This document shows positions 43,406 through 53,621 of a DNA stretch of 64,000 nucleotides, piece after piece. The DNA is from CALFCE01 sp964411665 (GTDB taxonomy: Bacteria > Pseudomonadota > Gammaproteobacteria > Granulosicoccales > Granulosicoccaceae): contig CAYPMR010000006.1 in the NCBI GenBank assembly GCA_964411665.1, positions 30,549 through 94,548 of the forward strand, given 5' to 3'. Each line of letters opens with the position of its first letter. Within the stretch, counting starts at the first letter, position 1. The notes beneath the pieces were generated by a model, which saw nothing but the letters and a program-made list of their open reading frames with translations, did not search any database and was not told the origin of the DNA. Both the position numbers and the translations under genes were made by a program.

Positions 43406-46400
43406 TCAAGCGCCAGCAAGCTCTGCTGCCTCATCGATATCCACTGCGACAAGCCGTGAAACACCGGGCTCGTTCATGGTGACACCCATTAATTGCTGGG
43501 CAAGCTCCATGGTTATTTTGTTATGCGTGATAAATATAAATTGTACGCGCTCGGACATCTCTTTGACCATGGCGCAGAATCTGCCGACATTGGCATCGTC
43601 AAGCGGTGCATCTACCTCATCAAGCATACAAAAAGGAGACGGGTTCAATTCAAAGAAGGCGAAAACAAGTGCTACCGCGGTCAGGGCTTTCTCTCCACCA
43701 GACAGCAGTTGATTACTGGTGATTTTCTTGCCGGGTGGCTGAGCCATAACACTGACACCTGTGCTCAGTAAATCATCACCTGTCAGCTCAAGGCTAGCCT
43801 GTCCACCACCAAAAAGGCGCGGAAATATCTCGGAAACCTTGCTGTTGACCTTGTCGAAAGTTTCCTTGAAGCGCGCCCGCGTTTCCTTGTCGATTTTGGC
43901 AATTGCGTTTTCAAGTGTGGTTAGCGCATCTGTGACATCCGCGTACTGACTATCAAGATATTCTTTGCGTTTTAGTTGTTCGGCATGTTCGTCTATCGCT
44001 GCCAGGTTGATAGGGCCAAGGCGTTGAATTTTGCGTTCGATATCTTCCAGACGGGTCGCCCACTCCTCGAGTACGTATTCCTCTGGCAATGCCTCTTTGA
44101 TCTGCTCAAGATCATAGTCGTCCTCTACAAGCTGCTCTTCCAGCGTCTTAACCCGGACGCGAATTTCCTGGCTTTCCATTTTTTCGGACTGAACCGCTTC
44201 GCGCATCGATTGGCAGCGCGCCTCATGTTGCAGTCGCGTTTGCTCATGAGAGCGTAAACGTTGTTCGATTTTTTCGAGCGTCTCGCGAGTTGCTGTCAGT
44301 GCAGCTTCGCCAGCATGATGGGCACCGAGAACACCCTCAAGCGACGCCTCAAGTGCTATCAGAGGATCCTCATCTTCATTAGCCAGAGCTAGCGATAGTT
44401 GTTCCTGACGCACGGCGAACTGGCTGACCTGCGCTTGCATCCGGGACAAATTCTGCTCGGTAGACTCTCGGGCAGTACGCATCGACTCCATGCGTATAGC
44501 CAGCTCCTGGCCAGTACTTCGTTCTTTCTCAACCAGTTGTTGCGCCTTCTCATATTCAGCATCGAGTGCTGTTTTCTCGCTTTTCAGCGACTGCGAAGCC
44601 GTGCCCAGAGATTCCAGTGCTTCGAGCGCTTCTGCACGTTTGTCGCGTGCTTTTATAACAAGTTGTTCATCATTGCTTTTTATCTGCTCCGTTTCGGCAA
44701 TTTCCTCGCGTACGCGCGCATCACGTGCATGGAACTGTTCGAGCTTCTGTTGACTGGCAAGCAAATGGCTTTTCACATCAGAGAGTTTATGCAAAACCTG
44801 ATTGACGCTTGCCTGCAAAGTCTCGCGACGTAACTCGTGCTCGGACAACTTGGCATTCAACTCATCGAGTTGTTGTTGCATGCTGTCGACGATTTTCTCG
44901 TCACTGGCCAATTGCTTGCGTAACGCCTTTATCTGAGCATCGCGCTCGAGCACACTGCCGTGCGTATCTGCAAGACCGGTTCGAATCCAACTGGCTGCGA
45001 CCCACCAACCATCCTGAGTGACGATAGATTCACCACTACCGAGCAAGTTGCGTTTGGCAAGCGCATCACTGAGCGTATCCGTAACCAGCACCGCACCGAG
45101 CAAGGCTTCAATTGGAGCAACGGTCTCGACTTTACTTGCCAGAGTTTCCAGCCCCGAGCTGTGTTTAACTGCAAGTGCGGCTTTTACTGACCCGATCGGC
45201 TCGAGCAACATCAACTGCCGGGCAACTGCCTTGCCATCGCGGGAATTTTTGCCCTTATCGTCCGTATGATCCGAGAAAGCCGCCAACGCGGATTCCAGAT
45301 TAGCAATGTTATCGACGCAAATGGCTTCCAGATAATCGCCCAGCACCAACTCTACTGCCTGCTCCCAACCGGCCTGGGTTTTAATCGATTCCGCAAGCCG
45401 TGGCTGTTCGACCAGACGGTATTTATCCAGCCAGCTGCGTGTGTCCGCCGCCTCATCGCCAAGCGCTGCCTGTTGCAAGGCTTCCAGTGATGCCAGCTTG
45501 CCTATGCTCGCCTGAACCTCGGCGCGTTTGCCATCGAGCTTATCCAGTGCGTCACGCTGCGCATCACGTATGCCTTGAAGATCACTGACGCTACTGGCAA
45601 GGCTGGCACCCAGGCGAACTTCTTCCTCGCTGACACCCGCCTCTTCTTTGATGGCGGATTCAATTTCCGTATTCAGCTGAGCGATGCCGATAGACTTGAG
45701 CTCAAGGTTCAGTCGCTCGACGCGTTTGGCTGATTGCGCAATACCGCGCTCAAGCTGATCCATCCGTGAAAGCTCTACTTGCGCAGACTGCGCTGATTGC
45801 GCTTCACGCTGTGCATGTTCATCCCAGCGAACCTGCCAGTCTTTGCGTTTGCTCTCAGCCTGTACCAACATCTCGCCAGAGATTTTCTGATCAGCCTGCA
45901 ATTTTTCGTAGGCAGGTCTGTCATCATTACTGGCGAGATCGATTTCTTCTATGCGCTTTTTGTCAGCTTCAATGTGTTCACGGGCTTCGAGCAATGAGCG
46001 CTCCAGCTGCGCTAGTTCATTGGATTGTTGCTCGCGACTTTCACGCGTGTGCCGGATTTGCTGCTCGATTCGCGAAACATCGGATCCAAGCTTGTAATAG
46101 TTAGCCTGCGCCTTGTTAAATTTGTCACTGGCATCACTTTGGTGCTGACGTTCCTGCTCAATGGACGATTCACAGCCACGCAGTTCAGCGACCTGCCCTT
46201 CGAGCTCAAGTTCTTTGTTGCGTATGGACTCGTCAGCGCCACCGAGGCGCTGGTTAAAGTCAAGCCACCTTAAGCCGAGCAATTCGCCACGCACCTGTCG
46301 CTCTTCGGTTTTCAGTACCTGGTAACGCTCCGCCGTATTGGCCTGGCGTTTCAGGTGAGCAATCTGCTTGTCGACCTCTTCGCGCAAGTCATCGAGCCGG

Positions 46401-46975
46401 TCCAGATTATCGCGCGTGTGACCAATTCGATTCTCGGTTTCGCGGCGCCGCTCTTTGTATTTGGAAATGCCTGCAGCCTCTTCCAGATAAACCCGCATTT
46501 CTTCAGGCTTGGCGTCGATCAGGCGCGAAATCATGCCCTGTTCGATAATGGAATAGCTGCGCGGCCCGAGTCCTGTGCCAAGAAAAATGTCACGGATATC
46601 TCGACGCCTGCAGCGCGTACTGTTGAGGAAGTATTTGGACTGACCATCCCGGGTGACTTCACGGCGAATACCAATTTCGGCATAACCGGCGTATTCGCCA
46701 ACCAGCGAGGCATCACTATTATCAAATATCAGTTCTACCGAGGCAGCACCAACGGGCTTGCGAGAGGTTGATCCAGTGAATATGACGTCGTCCATTGATT
46801 CGCCGCGCAAGTGCTTGGCCGACGACTCTCCCATGACCCATCTGACTGCATCAATGGTGTTGGATTTTCCACATCCGTTAGGGCCAACGATGCCGATCAA
46901 ATCCCCCGGTAAATTAATACTGGTAGGATCAACGAATGATTTAAAACCTGATAACTTAATGCTGCTCAGGCGCAT
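43406..46975 (-). CDS. smc: Chromosome segregation/condensation ATPase SMC
   Basis: 1189 residues. The Walker A motif GPNGCGKSN is at the N-terminus, two long coiled-coil arms flank a hinge (about 500-650), and the C-terminal head has the ABC signature LLSGGEKALTAVAL and Walker B FCMLDEVDAPLDD. It forms a ring that organises and condenses the chromosome. Partner genes scpA and scpB are not in the window. It diverges from the M23 peptidase gene across 193 bases, which must hold both promoters. Confidence 0.97.
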   Translation of the reverse strand: MRLSSIKLSGFKSFVDPTSINLPGDLIGIVGPNGCGKSNTIDAVRWVMGESSAKHLRGESMDDVIFTGSTSRKPVGAASVELIFDNSDASLVGEYAGYAEIGIRREVTRDGQSKYFLNSTRCRRRDIRDIFLGTGLGPRSYSIIEQGMISRLIDAKPEEMRVYLEEAAGISKYKERRRETENRIGHTRDNLDRLDDLREEVDKQIAHLKRQANTAERYQVLKTEERQVRGELLGLRWLDFNQRLGGADESIRNKELELEGQVAELRGCESSIEQERQHQSDASDKFNKAQANYYKLGSDVSRIEQQIRHTRESREQQSNELAQLERSLLEAREHIEADKKRIEEIDLASNDDRPAYEKLQADQKISGEMLVQAESKRKDWQVRWDEHAQREAQSAQSAQVELSRMDQLERGIAQSAKRVERLNLELKSIGIAQLNTEIESAIKEEAGVSEEEVRLGASLASSVSDLQGIRDAQRDALDKLDGKRAEVQASIGKLASLEALQQAALGDEAADTRSWLDKYRLVEQPRLAESIKTQAGWEQAVELVLGDYLEAICVDNIANLESALAAFSDHTDDKGKNSRDGKAVARQLMLLEPIGSVKAALAVKHSSGLETLASKVETVAPIEALLGAVLVTDTLSDALAKRNLLGSGESIVTQDGWWVAASWIRTGLADTHGSVLERDAQIKALRKQLASDEKIVDSMQQQLDELNAKLSEHELRRETLQASVNQVLHKLSDVKSHLLASQQKLEQFHARDARVREEIAETEQIKSNDEQLVIKARDKRAEALEALESLGTASQSLKSEKTALDAEYEKAQQLVEKERSTGQELAIRMESMRTARESTEQNLSRMQAQVSQFAVRQEQLSLALANEDEDPLIALEASLEGVLGAHHAGEAALTATRETLEKIEQRLRSHEQTRLQHEARCQSMREAVQSEKMESQEIRVRVKTLEEQLVEDDYDLEQIKEALPEEYVLEEWATRLEDIERKIQRLGPINLAAIDEHAEQLKRKEYLDSQYADVTDALTTLENAIAKIDKETRARFKETFDKVNSKVSEIFPRLFGGGQASLELTGDDLLSTGVSVMAQPPGKKITSNQLLSGGEKALTAVALVFAFFELNPSPFCMLDEVDAPLDDANVGRFCAMVKEMSERVQFIFITHNKITMELAQQLMGVTMNEPGVSRLVAVDIDEAAELAGA

Positions 46976-47168
46976 GAGATGACTTATGTTTATTGGATCA
47001 CGCTATTGTACTGTGTTTTGCGGGTTTTCGCATAGACAGTTCAACACGCTCTTATCGCGCTTGAAAGCGGCACTGCGGCAATCAGTTTTTAATTCGCTAC
47101 ATCGCTAATAGCTCACATCGGCAGAGGTTGCCAATGACATTTTTGCTACATTTATGGCTTGATCACAA

Positions 47169-48068
47169 ATGAGCACACGAAAACATTCATGCTGGATTCA
47201 GCAAAAAATTAAAGCTGTCGCCGCAATATTTCCATTCGCCCTGCTGGCATTGTCAGCAGTTGCATTCGGGCCAGCGACAGCGCAACAGTTTGACAAATTC
47301 GATAATCGTTTTTATGTCCAGAACGACCCTGTGCCTGGAGGTGTCGTCATTGTAGATGTTGGCGATGCTCAACTCGAGGAACCTCACGTCGACTGGGACT
47401 ACCGAAAGATTGCCGTACACAGACAGGCTGATCGCTGGCTGGCCATCGTGGGTGTGCCGTTAGAGACGCAACCCGGCTATTACACTCTGTCGGTCATCAG
47501 CGACGAGAGTCATAAAAAAGTCCGGTTTCAGGTCCATACCAAGAACTACCCATTGCAAAAACTGACCATTACAGACACAACACGGGTTACGCCACCGCCA
47601 GAATTTACCCAGCGTCTAAACGGCGAGAGTCTCACCATGAAACGCGCCCGAGACGGTTGGCGATCAAGCTTCGATGCCAGTGACTTTACGATGCCACTGA
47701 CCGGGCGACACTCCGCCGTGTTTGGATTGCGGCGACTTTACAACGAATCACGGCGCGGCAGGCACCGAGGTCTGGATATAGCTGCACCGACAGGAACGCC
47801 AGTGGTAGCCGCCTTTACCGGTGTCGTCTCCGAGACTGGCGATTTTCATTTTAACGGCAAGTCGGTATTCATCGATCACGGTAAGGGACTGATTAGTCTG
47901 TACTCGCATTTGAGCAAGATTTTCGTGTCCCCTGGTGAACGCGTCAGCGGCGGGCAAGCGATAGGCCTGGTCGGCGCAACCGGGCGGGTGACGGGGCCGC
48001 ATTTGCATTGGAGCATGGGCCTCAACGGGACCTGGATAGACCCGACGCTATTTATCCGCTCACCCTAA
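47169..48068 (+). CDS. Secreted M23-family metallopeptidase (peptidoglycan endopeptidase-like)
   Basis: 299 residues. A signal peptide ends near residue 39 (PFALLALSAVAFG...TAQQ). A middle domain of about 120 residues precedes an M23/LytM domain (about 180-295) with zinc-binding HRGLD, the later SLYSH and HLHWSMG motifs, all intact, so the enzyme should be active. The family cleaves peptide cross-links in murein. A weak promoter-like pair (TTGCCA at 47128, TTTATG at 47151) lies upstream. It converges on der with 12 bases between stops. Confidence 0.92.
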   Translation: MSTRKHSCWIQQKIKAVAAIFPFALLALSAVAFGPATAQQFDKFDNRFYVQNDPVPGGVVIVDVGDAQLEEPHVDWDYRKIAVHRQADRWLAIVGVPLETQPGYYTLSVISDESHKKVRFQVHTKNYPLQKLTITDTTRVTPPPEFTQRLNGESLTMKRARDGWRSSFDASDFTMPLTGRHSAVFGLRRLYNESRRGRHRGLDIAAPTGTPVVAAFTGVVSETGDFHFNGKSVFIDHGKGLISLYSHLSKIFVSPGERVSGGQAIGLVGATGRVTGPHLHWSMGLNGTWIDPTLFIRSP

Positions 48069-48080
48069 GCGTGAGGTATC

Positions 48081-49676
48081 TTAACCCTGATCACGCCGGG
48101 GTCGGCCTTTACCTTTACCGACACTTTTTTTACCGGCATCTTTGCCTCTTGATACAGAACCTGCCCTGAAAGAGCCTGACTTTTTCTTCCCTCGCCCGAC
48201 GCGAGAACGAGCTTTGTCTTTATAGGGGTTGTCAGATTGCTTCAATCGCAGTTTCAATGGTGTGCCAAACAGACGCATTTCCTTTTGGAAGAAATTGATC
48301 AGATAACGCATGTAATCGCCAGGTAATTTACTCGTTTGATTACCATGGATCACAATTATCGGTGGATTAACACCACCCTGATGGGCATAGCGTAATTTGA
48401 TTCTTCGACCATTAACCATCGGTGGCTGGTGCTTTTCAATAGCGATGTTAAGCAGTCTGGTCAGTTCAGGCGTACTCAGATCAACACAGGCAGAGCGAAA
48501 AGCACGGTTCACCGAGCGCAACATATCGTTCACGCCTGAGCCTGCCAGTGCGCTAATGAAATGCACACGCGTAAAATGCAGGAACGTTACCCGTCGTTCG
48601 AGTTCACTGCGCAAACGCTCACGCGCATCTGAGTCAACAGCGTCCCACTTGTTAATTCCAACCACCAATGCACGCCCTTTATCTATTATATAGCCAAGCA
48701 ATTGCAGATCCTGCTCGGTCGCACCGTCAAGTGCGTCCAGTAGATAGACGCACACATGCGCACGCTCTATGGCATCGAGCGTTTTTACCACACTGAATTT
48801 CTCCACGACTTCGTGCACCTTGCCACGACGGCGAATTCCAGCCGTATCGATCAATACGTAATCCTGGTCATTGCGTTTGAACGGAATCGATATGGCATCA
48901 CGAGTGGTACCGGGCTTATCAAAAGCAATAACACGCTCCTCACCACACAAGCGGTTGATCAAGGTCGACTTGCCCACATTCGGTCGTCCAATAAAAGCAA
49001 TCTCGATGGGACCATCAAGCAGTAGTTCACGGTTTCGTGAGGGTGCCTCGATGTCTTCGCCATCGGCGTCACGGCGCAAAGTGACCGGAACGTCAAGCTG
49101 CGTTAACTGGTTTTGAACCGTTTGCAGGAGTTGCAACAGACCTCTGCCATGGGAGGCGGATATGGCGAGCGGCTGGTCGAAGGCCAGAGCATAAAAATCT
49201 GCCAAGGCCTGATCCTCTCCGACGCCGTCGATTTTGTTCACCACCAACACGACAGGCACTTCGGCCTTGCGCAGCTGGACAGCCAACTGTTCATCCGCAG
49301 CAGTGACACCACTCCTGCCATCGACCAGAAAAAGTACGATATCCGACTCGCGAATAGCCAGCAGCGTCTGGCGAAACATCTCTTCACTTATATCGCCATC
49401 GTGCTCACCGCGCGCTCTGGGCGCGCCTTGCGTAGCAGCAGGATTATCCCCCTGCCCACTATGCTGAGCCAGATTATTTTCAGCCAGCTCCTCTGCCAAC
49501 CCGCCGGTGTCCACCACCGTGTAGAAAAATTCACCCAGCCGCCCTTCGCCATACAGTCGATCGCGAGTTAGACCCGGTAAATCCGCCACCAATGCGTCGC
49601 GAGAACGTGTTAGACGGTTAAATAATGTCGACTTGCCCACATTCGGTCGGCCGACAAGGGAAAGCACTGGCAACAT
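48081..49676 (-). CDS. der: Ribosome biogenesis GTPase Der (EngA)
   Basis: Essential GTPase of 50S assembly, with two consecutive G domains: GRPNVGKSTLFN and DLPGLTRD in the first, GRPNVGKSTLIN and DKPGTTRD in the second, then a KH-like domain and a Lys/Arg/Gly-rich tail (KSRVGRGKKKSG...). An insertion of about 35 residues rich in Gly, Asn and Ala sits in the first G domain. The frame is open to 49766, but the ATG at 49676 gives the standard MLPVLSLVGRPNVGKS start. Its normal neighbour bamB is some 4 kb away, separated by an inserted two-gene signalling unit. Confidence 0.96.
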   Translation of the reverse strand: MLPVLSLVGRPNVGKSTLFNRLTRSRDALVADLPGLTRDRLYGEGRLGEFFYTVVDTGGLAEELAENNLAQHSGQGDNPAATQGAPRARGEHDGDISEEMFRQTLLAIRESDIVLFLVDGRSGVTAADEQLAVQLRKAEVPVVLVVNKIDGVGEDQALADFYALAFDQPLAISASHGRGLLQLLQTVQNQLTQLDVPVTLRRDADGEDIEAPSRNRELLLDGPIEIAFIGRPNVGKSTLINRLCGEERVIAFDKPGTTRDAISIPFKRNDQDYVLIDTAGIRRRGKVHEVVEKFSVVKTLDAIERAHVCVYLLDALDGATEQDLQLLGYIIDKGRALVVGINKWDAVDSDARERLRSELERRVTFLHFTRVHFISALAGSGVNDMLRSVNRAFRSACVDLSTPELTRLLNIAIEKHQPPMVNGRRIKLRYAHQGGVNPPIIVIHGNQTSKLPGDYMRYLINFFQKEMRLFGTPLKLRLKQSDNPYKDKARSRVGRGKKKSGSFRAGSVSRGKDAGKKSVGKGKGRPRRDQG

Positions 49677-49938
49677 AATGTGCGGAAAGTTGAATAAAAA
49701 CTGCGGAATCGAAGTCCAAGGCGCTGCATTATCCTCCTGCATTAGCGTGATGACAATATGCGGCATTTCGCAGAATTGCGCTATTAACTGTTTTTATCTA
49801 CTGCCGTTACAGCTTAGGTAGCCGCAAAAGGCTGCCGTTGGTGTTGCATAACCTGCGTCAAACAAAATTTTGAATCTGACAATAAAAATTAGACTTTTGC
49901 GCAATCGACTCACAGTCATCTGGCGTTTGCTGGTCACT

Positions 49939-51186
49939 ATGAACGATTTGAACGGGCAAACAGACAGGGCATATTTCAGTCCAGACGCAACTGTACCTGA
50001 CGAACAATCAAAACAGTCGTTGTCGTGCGTCCTCTTTTTCTGCCTGTTCAGCCTGATTCCGCTGACCTCAGCAGCCCAGGAAGAAAACAGGCCTTTGGCT
50101 ATTGAACACAGCATCACGCGCATTATGACTGCGGATCATGGCAGTGGTACATTCAAATCAGCAGACGAACTTGCAACCATGTTCAACTGGAGACACATGT
50201 CGGGCGGGTTGTTTGACTCTGCGGGCTCTTTGCAACCGGCTTTAGCAATCTCCTCAGCCGGGCCTCTTGATAGCCTGGCAAAGGTAATCAGCAACAGAGC
50301 TGAATTCGCTATCGTGCGTGCTGATCTTGCTGATTCAGTTTTCGAATCATCCGACGACCCACGTTTCAAGGGACGGCATAACTTACGTTTGGTCTCGACT
50401 CACTATCCGTCAATGCTGCATATTGTTGTGCGCAGTGACTTCAAGGGAAAGTTGGTCTCCGACCTGAACGGTAAACGCATAAACATCAGTGGAGAAGATG
50501 CAGCAACCTTGTCTCATGCGGGAAGTATTTTGAAGATGTACGGCCTGGATGCCGCACGATACACACCCGTTTACGCACCAACAGCTGATGCCATACGACG
50601 TCTAAAAGCTGGCACTGTGGACGTAGTCATGTTTTTTGACCAGGCACCGAGCACGCTCATATCCGAAGATATTGAGCAAGGCATTCTAAGGTTTGTAAAC
50701 CTTAAAAACAGCGAACCTGACAGTATCAGTTCGATGTCCAGAATAGAGTTTCCAAGTGCAAAAAAAACTTACTTTGTGAAAATAGCGAGTGGCGAATACT
50801 ACAAGAACACTGAAAATGTATGGGCCTTACTGACACCTACCTATTTGTTAACCAGAAATGATGCATCACCTGATGCAGTGGATTCGGTGATTGAGCTTCT
50901 CAACGCGACACCTATCATTTCCAATCCGGCTAGTAACAATGATGTGGCCCCAGAAGACTTGGCCCAAAGCCGGTCTAATAAATCAAAACCTAGTGACAAC
51001 AAACAAACAGCTGAACCAGTGTATCAGGCCTTGATGCATCATGAGGCTCATAAAATTTCACCTGATTTTTCACCCATACCATTACACAGCGGTGCGCAAA
51101 TTTTGATGGATATTTTCACAGATTTGCAATTCAGTGAAAGCTTTACTGCTGAAGACACGGTTAAAGCAGAGAAGAGCGACGAATGA
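49939..51186 (+). CDS. TAXI-type periplasmic solute-binding protein
   Basis: About 415 residues from the ATG at 49939; a TTG at 49870 in the same frame would add 23. A hydrophobic export segment (SLSCVLFFCLFSLIPLTSAAQ region, about 30-48) precedes a TAXI-family binding fold: GTFKSADELA, AEFAIVRADLAD, LHIVVRSDFKGKLVSDL, and RLKAGTVDVVMFFDQAP. TAXI proteins normally feed TRAP transporters, but no transporter genes are here. Instead the stop overlaps the start of a GGDEF/EAL gene by ATGA, so it more likely acts as a ligand sensor for that protein. The ligand is unknown. Confidence 0.82.
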   Translation: MNDLNGQTDRAYFSPDATVPDEQSKQSLSCVLFFCLFSLIPLTSAAQEENRPLAIEHSITRIMTADHGSGTFKSADELATMFNWRHMSGGLFDSAGSLQPALAISSAGPLDSLAKVISNRAEFAIVRADLADSVFESSDDPRFKGRHNLRLVSTHYPSMLHIVVRSDFKGKLVSDLNGKRINISGEDAATLSHAGSILKMYGLDAARYTPVYAPTADAIRRLKAGTVDVVMFFDQAPSTLISEDIEQGILRFVNLKNSEPDSISSMSRIEFPSAKKTYFVKIASGEYYKNTENVWALLTPTYLLTRNDASPDAVDSVIELLNATPIISNPASNNDVAPEDLAQSRSNKSKPSDNKQTAEPVYQALMHHEAHKISPDFSPIPLHSGAQILMDIFTDLQFSESFTAEDTVKAEKSDE

Positions 51187-53621
51187 AAATATTCCGCTCT
51201 CTGGGTCTACAGTGGCATGAATGGGTGATTATCGCAGTCATTCTCGGTTTCGCTGCAAGCTTCGCCTTGACTGTTAACAGTTACAGCAAGCGCTTTGAGA
51301 AAACACTCGAAGTGGAAGCTGATGCCAAGCAACATCAGATTACAGAGCTTGTATCAACGCTTGCAGCACTAGAGAGAACCATACGTACTGGCGAAGGTAG
51401 ATCAGGCGGAGTGCGCCTGGCCAATATAAACTCCTCTCTTAAAGAGTCCAGTGTGCTTATTCAGGCCAGATTGCAGAATCATTCGTTCAACGCCAACGGA
51501 GCTTACAGCCGTGCCTTGCTGCAGCTCGATCCACTCATTAAGAATTTACAAAGTTGGTTGACCAACGGGTTCGCCGGTCTGAGTGCAACCGATCCGATCG
51601 TTTTAAAGATCGTCAATCAGGAAATCTATTTAGCCAAGCTCCAACTGCAACGCTCGGCAAAAGAGGCCAGCGACGGCACCCTCCGACTAATTTCGCAGCA
51701 GAGCGAACAGATTCGCAATTTTGCTCAGGCGGTCGAGGTATTAATCCTGATCATGTGTGGTACGTTCATATGGGGCTGGCTGTTACACACAAGAAACCGT
51801 ACTGCCCAAGCGAAGCTCTGGCACCAGCGTAAACTGACATCCGACTCGATCAATAACATCAACGAAGGGTTCGTATTAACGGATGCAAACGGGGAGGTTC
51901 TGGTTGTGAATAAGACCTTGCCTCAACTCTCACCTTGTTTGGGAATACATCTGGAGAAAAATACCTACGACGGAGCAGTACGCGAATGTCTGCTAAATGG
52001 AGCCTTTACCGTTGTCCAGGATGATCTGGTCAAACAAATCGCGACAAAAACTGCCGAGAGAGAAATCGGTGAATCAGATGACGTTAAAAATACAGACATC
52101 GTTAGCGACGTCTCAGCCACCAACCCGTCGGAGAATAACGCCGAGGTTAAGGAGTATGTCACACGAGAGGGACTCACTCTTAGAATAACCAGCCGTGCCA
52201 CCGGCGATGGTGGACGTGTAACAACGTTTACTGACATAACGGATCTTAAGGAAACTCAAACGAAGCTTCACCAGCAAGCCAACTACGATTACCTGACAGG
52301 TATTGCCAATCGCAGCTACTATGTCGTGCGCCTGCAAGAGGCACTGGCTGCTGCGAAGCGTCATGGTCACAAAGTCGCATTGATGCAATTTGATCTGGAC
52401 AAGTTCAAACAGGTAAATGACACGCTCGGGCATGATGTTGGCGATGAATTGTTGATAACAACCGCGAAACGAATCAAAACCAATCTGCGTGAATTCGATT
52501 TGGCAGCACGCATCGGTGGTGATGAATTCGCAGCGATTCTGGATCATGTCAGCAGCGAAGAGGAAGTGGTAGCAACTGCAGACCGAATAATAAATGAGCT
52601 ACGCGAGTTGCTGGAGATTGACGGCGTTGAAATCGATTTTAGTGCCAGTATTGGCATAGCAATCTATCCGGATCAAGCATCTGACATTGAGTCATTGATC
52701 AAGTGTGCAGACATTGCCTGCTATCGTGCCAAGGACAGTGGCCGCAATAATTTCAAGATTTATGGCAGTGATATGAAGGCTCAGGCTCAGCAAATGCAGA
52801 CCCTGGAGACCAAGCTGCGAACTGCAATTGAGTTCGATGAACTGAGTCTCATCTATCAGCCACAAATGCAGCTTGCAACTTCAAGTATTAACCGGGTCGA
52901 AGCGTTCTCGCGCTGGCACGATCCCGTGCTTGGCAATGTAGAGCCATACAAATTCATCCCTATAGCTGAGAAGAATGGTCTTATCTCAAAGCTTGGAGAA
53001 CAGGTATTGGATAAAGCCTACAAGCAGCTCAGCATTTGGCGAGATGCCGGCGTCGATAATGTGAACATCGCAGTTAACGTCACTAAACGAAATCTGTTTA
53101 TGCCGACACTTCCAGGAATTATTGAGCAGCTGTGCTCACGCTATGACATACCTGCCAGCAGACTGTCCTTTGAAATTACCGAGGATGCTATATCCCATGA
53201 TCCGTCAGAAGCGTCCAATGTGCTGGAGACACTGGCAGCACTCGGACTCAGGATCGTCATTGATGACTACGGGATCGGTACGTCATCGCTGCCACGAATT
53301 AAACAGCTGCCCATCGATGCATTGAAAATTGACGGTACGTTTACTGAACTGATTACTCATGACCAGTCAACACGCGACATAGTGGCTGCGATTATCTCCA
53401 GCGCCTCAAGTTTGCGCATCGAGACCATTGCCGAGAAAGTGGAGACCTGTCAACAGGCTGATCTACTCAGAGAAATGGGTTGCACTGCTGTACAGGGCTT
53501 TTATGTCGGTTCTCCACAACCGGCAGATGAATTGTTTAATAAATTAAACAAAGGTATGGATAACAACGAATCACCTGGTATCTATACAGGCGACTTCAAT
53601 CAGTTCAAGCGCGCAAGCTAG
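51183..53621 (+). CDS. Membrane-bound GGDEF-EAL protein (c-di-GMP synthesis/breakdown)
   Basis: 812 residues. Membrane helices at about 15-32 and 180-200 enclose a periplasmic helical sensor of about 150 residues; a PAS-like region (215-360) follows, then GGDEF (G445-F449, intact with RxGGDEF) and EAL domains. The EAL motif is EAF (E573). FEITED, IDDYGIG and LKIDGT keep most metal and catalytic residues, but AEGVE reads AEKVE and the closing motif is VQGFYVGSP, so phosphodiesterase activity is doubtful. The GGDEF half looks able to make c-di-GMP. Coupling to the TAXI binding protein suggests control by a periplasmic ligand. Its stop overlaps the bamB stop on the other strand. Confidence 0.93.
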   Translation: MKIFRSLGLQWHEWVIIAVILGFAASFALTVNSYSKRFEKTLEVEADAKQHQITELVSTLAALERTIRTGEGRSGGVRLANINSSLKESSVLIQARLQNHSFNANGAYSRALLQLDPLIKNLQSWLTNGFAGLSATDPIVLKIVNQEIYLAKLQLQRSAKEASDGTLRLISQQSEQIRNFAQAVEVLILIMCGTFIWGWLLHTRNRTAQAKLWHQRKLTSDSINNINEGFVLTDANGEVLVVNKTLPQLSPCLGIHLEKNTYDGAVRECLLNGAFTVVQDDLVKQIATKTAEREIGESDDVKNTDIVSDVSATNPSENNAEVKEYVTREGLTLRITSRATGDGGRVTTFTDITDLKETQTKLHQQANYDYLTGIANRSYYVVRLQEALAAAKRHGHKVALMQFDLDKFKQVNDTLGHDVGDELLITTAKRIKTNLREFDLAARIGGDEFAAILDHVSSEEEVVATADRIINELRELLEIDGVEIDFSASIGIAIYPDQASDIESLIKCADIACYRAKDSGRNNFKIYGSDMKAQAQQMQTLETKLRTAIEFDELSLIYQPQMQLATSSINRVEAFSRWHDPVLGNVEPYKFIPIAEKNGLISKLGEQVLDKAYKQLSIWRDAGVDNVNIAVNVTKRNLFMPTLPGIIEQLCSRYDIPASRLSFEITEDAISHDPSEASNVLETLAALGLRIVIDDYGIGTSSLPRIKQLPIDALKIDGTFTELITHDQSTRDIVAAIISSASSLRIETIAEKVETCQQADLLREMGCTAVQGFYVGSPQPADELFNKLNKGMDNNESPGIYTGDFNQFKRAS

